From the NCBI GenBank assembly GCA_947034895.1, contig OX344762.1, positions 70,860,981 through 70,924,980 of the forward strand: a DNA stretch of 64,000 nt, read 5' to 3'. Numbering within the stretch: the stretch's first letter is position 1; the number at the start of each line of letters is the position of its first letter. This stretch comes from Rhytidiadelphus loreus. Taxonomy: Eukaryota; Streptophyta; Bryopsida; Hypnales; Hylocomiaceae. The position numbers were made by a program, and so were the translations under genes. Shown one piece after another: positions 58,921 to 64,000 of this stretch. Below the pieces are notes generated by a model. The model saw only the letters and a list, made by a program, of their open reading frames with translations, made no database searches and had not been told where the DNA came from.

Positions 58921-61401
58921 TTACTTCTTAGAAGAACTTGCTTCACCATGTGAAGGTTGAAGTGCCTCTTGAAGGACTATCTTCTTCTTTGCACGAGTTC
59001 GTGAAGCTGGCCCTTCCACATTCAAAATGAATTCCAGGACGTTGGAATCTTGGAGAGCTTGTAGGGTCCTTGTGGTTTGTGGAGAATGTGCTTCCAAAAG
59101 ATAGTCCAATGCTTGACTTTGGTAATAAGGTCCATACGTAGAGTCCATGCAAGCCATGTTAGTCATGTCTTCAAGAGAGGCAAATTGATTGCGATCGGGT
59201 CCCCTTTTACCTTCATTATCCCAACGGTGTCCTTCCGGATGAGGATCCCATTTGAATTCTCCCGAACTCTTCTCGAAGTATCCACCAAGGCATTGGTAGA
59301 AGAATGCCCTTCTCCCTTCATTGTGTGGACCTTTTCCCATCAACTTCGGTGCCACTTTGACAATCTCCGCCGGGTCAGTTTTCCAGTTCAATTGAGAGCT
59401 ATTAGGTGCCTTTTCATCATCATGTAGCCCTTGACGCCAGCTCCAAACGAGGTCACGACCCCACAGTGTCGTATTAGTCGTCGTTTCAACGCTATGTTCC
59501 CAAGAAAGTGGCATGTACGTCATCAAGTTGAACATGGCATACAAGCGATCATGGAATGGTGCTGAACAAAGTACACAACGTCGTCTAATGAGGCATCCCA
59601 TAAGGAGGCATTGAGGATGGTACACATGTGCACATGACCCGAGAGCCCAACCACCTTCAGGACCAAATTGCTCTTGACAAATGGGGCATTTTGTATGGTC
59701 GAGTACGAAAGCTGCAGGTTGTGGCCATAGTAGCTTTTAGTCCTTCACCTCCATGTGACTAGACATTTGCTTTGCATGGTCCCAACCCTGTTGTGCCCAA
59801 TCTATAATATTTGTGTCTGCCAACATCGGCATGTTTTCAGGAAACATGTCATCTAAGAGTGCCCAAGATGTAAGTCCATTCTCACGTTTAGGTAAAGCTG
59901 CAACAAAATTCTTTGAAACCTTATCTAATTCCTTGGCTATTTGCTGCGATCTGTCCACGGAGAGAATGCACGCCACCTTCCAATGGTAGTACGTGGCAAC
60001 CAATTGATCCAACCGTTGTTGAAGCTTTTCGTTCTGCTTTTCAAGGTCTCTTTCTTTGTCACTCTGCCTTGATTGTTGAACTATTGGAAATGAGAGTGAA
60101 TCTTGGGTCCCATGAATATCGTTCATGTCAGTGGTCGTGTCTCCGCCAATTGTAGTGAGGAACGCACTTCGATTATTTTGCAAAACCTTAGCACGCTTGG
60201 AAGGTGGTGGATGGCAAGGAACATCGTCGGTAAGATCCCCCACAACTTTGTCTAGATGATGTGGATCATGGTCAACAAAAGCCTCATCCATATCTGACAA
60301 AGTGAAAGCGCCAGCCTGATTTTCTCGCAGGGCTTGAAGCTCGGTAGATTGTCGTGCAATGAGAGCATCTTTCAGTTGGCACTGTCCTTGCAATTTCTTC
60401 AAGTCACTTTCCAATGAAGCAATCTTGTTGTCTTTGATCTGTATGAGGTTTTGAGCCTTTGCTAGGGTCAGAGTGTTGTGACCTACATCCACTCGGGATT
60501 GAAAAGTTGGTGCACCAACAATTGTTTCACTGGGCCCTTCATTGTTGCAACTGAATTCAAAGACATCACTTGGATTCTGTGCAGGCAATGGTGGATTCAA
60601 AGCTGATGGAGAAGCCCCTTGTGGTCCAATTCGTGTAGTGGAACGTCGCACTCTTGACGATTGTCCCGATTTACGTCCCCGTGATGTTCCGACGCCGTGG
60701 ATAATTTCATTCTGATTTGGGGGGAGGCCGATAGGTAGTTCCGTGGCTCGTTCTATCCAAAGCACCCGCGTACCATCTGAATTGTCATCCTCTTCTGATG
60801 ACTCTGTGTCAATTTCAACATGGGCCTGATTCCTAGGAACACTTCGAAAAGGATCCAATCCACCCTCTGGAAAAAGGAGAATTCCTTTTGGTATGCACCC
60901 GTTCTCTGGATGGGTTACGTGAGGACTAGATTTGATCGTGCTCCAATCGACTTCTTTCTTCAATGCCACTTCAGCATAGGCTCCTCTGGCAAGGAAAAGA
61001 GGGGCCTCATTCCTTTCTACAGAGGCCGTATTGTAGAGAGCTTGCCACAATTCAATGCACCTGTTCACGAATATTTCATTCTCACAGAACTTCAAGTTCG
61101 CCTTGTTGGTGTGTCGATGATGATGATGACGCCATGCTGGAAAGAACTTGCTGATGTAGCACCACTCAATGTAATCTTCGCAAGTTTGTATTGACCATGA
61201 CTCAGGCTCCTCGTTCCACCCCTTGAAAGCAATGTGGTCAGCACTATTCAACACATGCAATCGCTTTCGGTGACAAGTACCCCTACGCTTCCGTTCCTTG
61301 TCTTTTTGAATCTTTCGCAATCCCAAACCACGACGTGGACGTGGAGCCGGTGGAGGGGCTTCAGCAAGAAATTCTCCAGTGGTATTGTCTCCACTAGCCA
61401 T
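58921..61401 (-). pseudogene. X-family protein X3 with RING-type finger, one in-frame TAA
   Basis: ATG at 61401-61399. The frame is open to TAA 59737-59739 (554 codons) and then continues in the same frame to 58921, for about 826 codons in all. Parts in order: proline-rich and basic N-terminus (KDKERKRRGTCHRKR), X domain (AFKGW, WCYISKFFPAWRH, NLKFC, FVNRCIEL, AYAEVALKK, VDWSTI), acidic patch (DTESSEEDDNSDG), coiled coil, and beyond the TAA a RING-type finger. The finger has CPIC, C-x-H-x2-H-x2-C (CAHVYHPQC) and CVLC spacing. RING fingers usually act as E3 ubiquitin ligases, but the cysteine/histidine count here is unusual. A C-terminal region of about 180 residues follows, ending in a basic stretch. 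CAA to TAA explains the stop; alternatively the two parts are separate genes. Array A8 lies about 180 bp upstream. Confidence 0.6.
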
Positions 61402-61579
61402 GGTGAGTTGTTGAAATGAAGGTCCTAAAAAATGTAGAGGGATTGTTGAAATCAAACCACTAGAAAAAGAACCTTGGATGAAAGTAGTCAAATAGTAAAT
61501 TTTCAACACCAAATGCTTATGCATGTAGCCAGAAAGGGATACAAGCCAAGAAGCCTTAGTGATGAACATGGGAGAATGA

Positions 61580-61865
61580 AGATTCGGCGACTTCATATAT
61601 AGGCGAACCCGGGTGTGGATGCAAAATGGGTGCGTGCGGGTCACATACGCGACCAGCGGTTCTGGAGGGGCGACCAACGGTCCTGGGGGGGCGACTGCGG
61701 GTCCTGGGGGGGCGATTGCGGGTCCTGGAGGGGCGACCGCGGGTCCTTGGGGGCGACCGTAGGTCTTGGGGGGGCGCGTGCAAGTGACGAAGGGCGAGTG
61801 CGGGTCTTGGATGAGGGCAAGTGCGCCGACGGGTGCGGGTATCGGCGACCGCGACCTAGTACCTG
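61580..61865 (+). repeat. GC array A8 upstream of X3
   Basis: About a dozen units such as GGGGCGACTGCGGGTCCTGG and GGGGCGATTGCGGGTCC. They read GACCCGCAGTCGCCCC in the direction of X3. Confidence 0.85.
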
Positions 61866-61869
61866 TGTT

Positions 61870-61992
61870 CGCCTAAGACCTGTAGTCGCCCCATACCCGC
61901 AGTCGCCTCACACCCGAAGTCGCCCCCACCCGAAGTCGCCCCACCCGAAGTCGCCCCCTATCCGAAGTCGCCCTCACCCGAGGTCGCCCTAC
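61870..61992 (-). repeat. GC array A9 at the right edge of the block
   Basis: About eight units of CACCCGAAGTCGCCCC, oriented opposite to A8 and facing outward. Together A8 and A9 form an inverted pair. A9 mirrors A1 at the far left edge. Confidence 0.85.
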
Positions 61993-62141
61993 ATTTGCCA
62001 CGCGGCTGCCACATGGCAGCCAGGTAAGCCTAGGTAAATGGGGGGTAAATTCCAAAAAAGTCAAAGGGTAAAATTGACTCTATTAGACGGACGGGCCCCT
62101 CTACTAGACGTCTTCGACGTCGAGTTTGTCGAGTTGTCGAG

Positions 62142-64000
62142 TTGTTCGGGACTCCGGGTAGACAACCCTGGACGTTTCCCTGGGATGATACAAGAACACT
62201 ACGTCGAAAGTTCTATGCTTGCACATTCGAGGCAAGAAGGGAGATGGCATACGCAGTTCAGAGTCAACTTCATGCAGGTGTTATTCCAGGGAAGAAGTTT
62301 GTTACTCTTGCAAATGTAGACGTCTGCGAAAATGCTTGGTATATTATACACAGGGTCTCCAGGTCGGCATACCATGTCTATAAGGCCATGGCCATTGGAG
62401 GATCTGTCAACGGGTCTCATGGAAACGCGGGGACACGGCGACCACGTCCGCATACTATTTAGGCTCAAGCAACTCTCACGACGATTATCAATGAGAATGC
62501 TGACCAGATGCCAAATGAATTCAGACTGGTGGAAAATAATCGCGTGGATAATCTCAAGGTTGTTCCCTCTGCAATGAACTGGGATCACATGCGCAAGCAA
62601 GTCAATTATGTAAGTATCCATTATCCTCCACTCCTCTACATTCTGTTGTAGCTTCTGTCGGCTGCCAACCGACACAACACTAGGAGTCCGAATTGTCGTC
62701 CTCCAGAATCTCTCCACCTTGCGGGTCAGTGATAGTTCAATTGCCTCTTTAATTTCCGGGCAATCCCGATCTGTCGGCTGCCAGCCGATACATATGATTC
62801 TCTCGTCATGGAATCCTTTGCAATTGGGTCTGTCTTGTAGGTCAATGGAGTCTGCAATATGAAGCCGGTCTCACAATCTGCCATCAGCCGCCTCCGAAAA
62901 ACTCATTTCAAAAACGTCGAGGTCAAGGCGGTAGGAAGCAATTTCTCCAAATGCACAGAATGTGACTTCCTGGTGGAGTTCATTGCAAAGTATCCTAGAG
63001 GTTGTGATGAGTGGCAGGCCCTAGTGGATGACAGAGAACGACATCTCAATTACTAGCGCGCTTGCAGAAATGTGTATGGTGGATGGAGATCACAATCTAT
63101 TCAGAATCCATCAGAGTTCCTCTGCATTATTCACGACAAGATGGACACCACAAAGACCGCGATTCCGAGGATGCAGCACATTACCAAGGCCACCGCCGGG
63201 CTGGGGCAGATACCAATATCGTGTACTGGCATGCTCACGCATGGCCATGGCGATGGCGCATATGCACATTACTCCACATCACTGTGGCCTGGGGATTCCA
63301 ATTTCACTATATCGTTGCTATGTAGGGTTCTTCGAGCTCTGGAGCTGCCGCCTGTTCGGGAATCCAAGATCCTCTTCTCCACTCCTCCTCAAAACACCTT
63401 CTTTGAAGCTCTACTTCACGGAAAATCAAGATGCAACTCATCCATTCCTCCGACCTCTGATAAAATTACAAACACTCCAAGACCAGGACGGCCGCATGTT
63501 CTACTCCCAAGGAAGTTGTTCTTGCAACTCGACAATTCCGCAAAGGACAATAAGAATCGGTTCCTCATGGCATTCTGCTCATTACTCACTGCCAGGCGCA
63601 TCTTTAAGGAAGTAACTGTTGGCTTCCTTATTGTTGGTCATATGCACGAAGACATTGACGCGCACTTCAGTTATCTGTCCAAGCTAATCAAGAGGAAGAA
63701 CACTTACGTTCTTGCAGATCTAATGAAGGCGTTCATGGATTCGTAGAAGACTGTAGCCTTCATCCCGGAGTTCGTTCAGGAGGTGGCGGACTTCAAATCC
63801 TACCTAAAGGGATTCCATCATGATGGAGTCAACAAGATCGTGGGACTCGGGGATAAGCATCTCTTCAAATTCTACGTAGAAGAGTCGGGAAATGATCGAG
63901 GATGGCCGGTCATGAGGTACAAGAAAAGGACAACGGATTCTTCGTGGCTTCCTCTTGGACCACCGGTGAAAATGTGGACAGTTGACGCTTCAAGGGGACC
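62142..64000 (+). pseudogene. DUF7869-like transposon protein gene (element 2 right part), truncated by the window
   Basis: Exon 62142-62609 (donor AATTAT|GTAAGT), perhaps a tiny exon 62707-62724, and exon 62841 to the window end all fit phase 0. Conserved parts: IIHDKMD near 63128, THGHGDGAYAHYS, NFTISLL, then LQLDNSAKDNKNRF near 63520, VGFLIVGHMHEDIDAHF near 63640, and WPVMRYKK. This is the pattern of the DUF7869 domain that is widespread in mobile-type proteins of plants and animals. The IHDKMD, LDN and HEDID acidic residues look like an RNase H-type catalytic triad, which is inference. In-frame TAGs lie at 62460-62462, 63054-63056 and 63744-63746. Each is restored by CAG, and the frame is otherwise continuous. 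The start lies upstream, probably beyond the 26.6 kb insertion. Confidence 0.68.
62655..62792 (+). repeat. Dispersed palindromes, element 2 right part
   Basis: Two copies, 62655-62677 (TGTCGGCTGCCAACCGACA) and 62771-62792 (TGTCGGCTGCCAGCCGATA). Both lie in introns of the DUF7869-like gene, between exons ending at 62609 and starting at 62841. They tie this part to elements 1 and 2-left. Confidence 0.85.

Larger units (their letters stand above)
35486..62050. mobile_element. Putative 26.6 kb composite mobile block
   Basis: Several features suggest one unit. The same 15-bp GC array precedes all five genes inside. Outward-facing arrays stand at both edges (35543-35771 and 61870-61992). Outside each array the two edges share an inverted pattern: GCCACG, then a second GCCAC, then GGGGTAAA (reverse strand at 35486-35493; plus strand at 62041-62048). 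The block separates two parts of element 2. Edges are approximate. A 13-bp direct repeat TTGTCGAGTTGTC occurs at about 35430 and 62127, but it sits in a local GTCGAG repeat and does not match the edges above, so I do not call it a target duplication. Confidence 0.45.

Noticed and set aside
35486..62050. An integrated large DNA virus
   Set aside because: The shared promoter-like arrays suggested it, but I see no capsid, polymerase or packaging gene. The recognisable genes are a hAT transposase and a kinase.
35420..62140. TTGTCGAGTTGTC as a 13-bp target duplication of the 26.6 kb block
   Set aside because: It lies inside a local GTCGAG/GTCGCATG repeat, and the bases next to it show no inverted terminal match. 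Chance similarity cannot be excluded.

Overview
This window is nuclear DNA of a land plant. It has GT-AG introns in AT-rich sequence, AATAAA signals and telo-box (AAACCCTAA) promoter motifs. It also carries part of a plant-specific B3 (ABI3/VP1-like) transcription factor gene, CACTA elements with the plant-type CACTA end, a copia gag relic, and hAT and Mutator-like transposases. Most of it is nested mobile or mobile-derived DNA. The DUF7869-like protein, the HNDLSPNN-type kinase and the ParB-like/methyltransferase genes make me favour a non-flowering lineage (fern, lycophyte, bryophyte or gymnosperm), but that is inference.

Layout. 0.6-2.1 kb: 3' half of the B3 gene, + strand. 3.2-3.7 kb: copia relic. 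4.4-11 kb: a minus-strand cluster (element 1) with two FCP1/NIF-like phosphatase genes and a four-exon gene joining a ParB-like domain to an N6/N4-type methyltransferase-like domain. 11.9-15.7 kb: a two-exon Mutator-like transposase gene with GCM1/WRKY-type and SWIM zinc fingers, open throughout. 16.05-19.43 kb: a non-autonomous CACTA element. 20.8-30.3 kb: a second, many-exon ParB-like/methyltransferase gene with a telo-box promoter. 31.9-35.3 kb and 62.1-64 kb: two parts of element 2, whose right part holds a DUF7869-like gene running off the window.

The two parts of element 2 appear to be split by a 26.6 kb block (about 35.49-62.05 kb). The block holds a hAT transposase relic, three members (X1, X2, X3) of a protein family I do not recognise, a protein kinase relic, a large diverged inverted repeat, and a second CACTA element inserted at the X2 stop codon.

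Three short GC-rich motif families stand out from the AT-rich background, and each keeps its own territory. (1) A 19-23 bp palindrome, TATCGGCTGCCAGCCGATA and variants, occurs about 21 times, nearly always in introns of elements 1 and 2. (2) Arrays of a 15 bp unit, GGGGCGACTTCGGGT, lie directly 5' of all five genes of the 26.6 kb block in one orientation relative to transcription, and face outward at both block ends. (3) CCTCCTCGGAACCGAGGAGG hairpins surround and invade the second ParB/methyltransferase gene.

Most coding frames here are broken by in-frame stops that a single C-to-T change could produce (CAG to TAG, CAA to TAA, CGA to TGA, TGG to TAG), and a few by frameshifts. This fits decay of methylated mobile DNA. 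X2 and the Mutator-like gene are the only long genes I find intact. Exon borders were set by eye from splice motifs and reading phase and should be treated as models.
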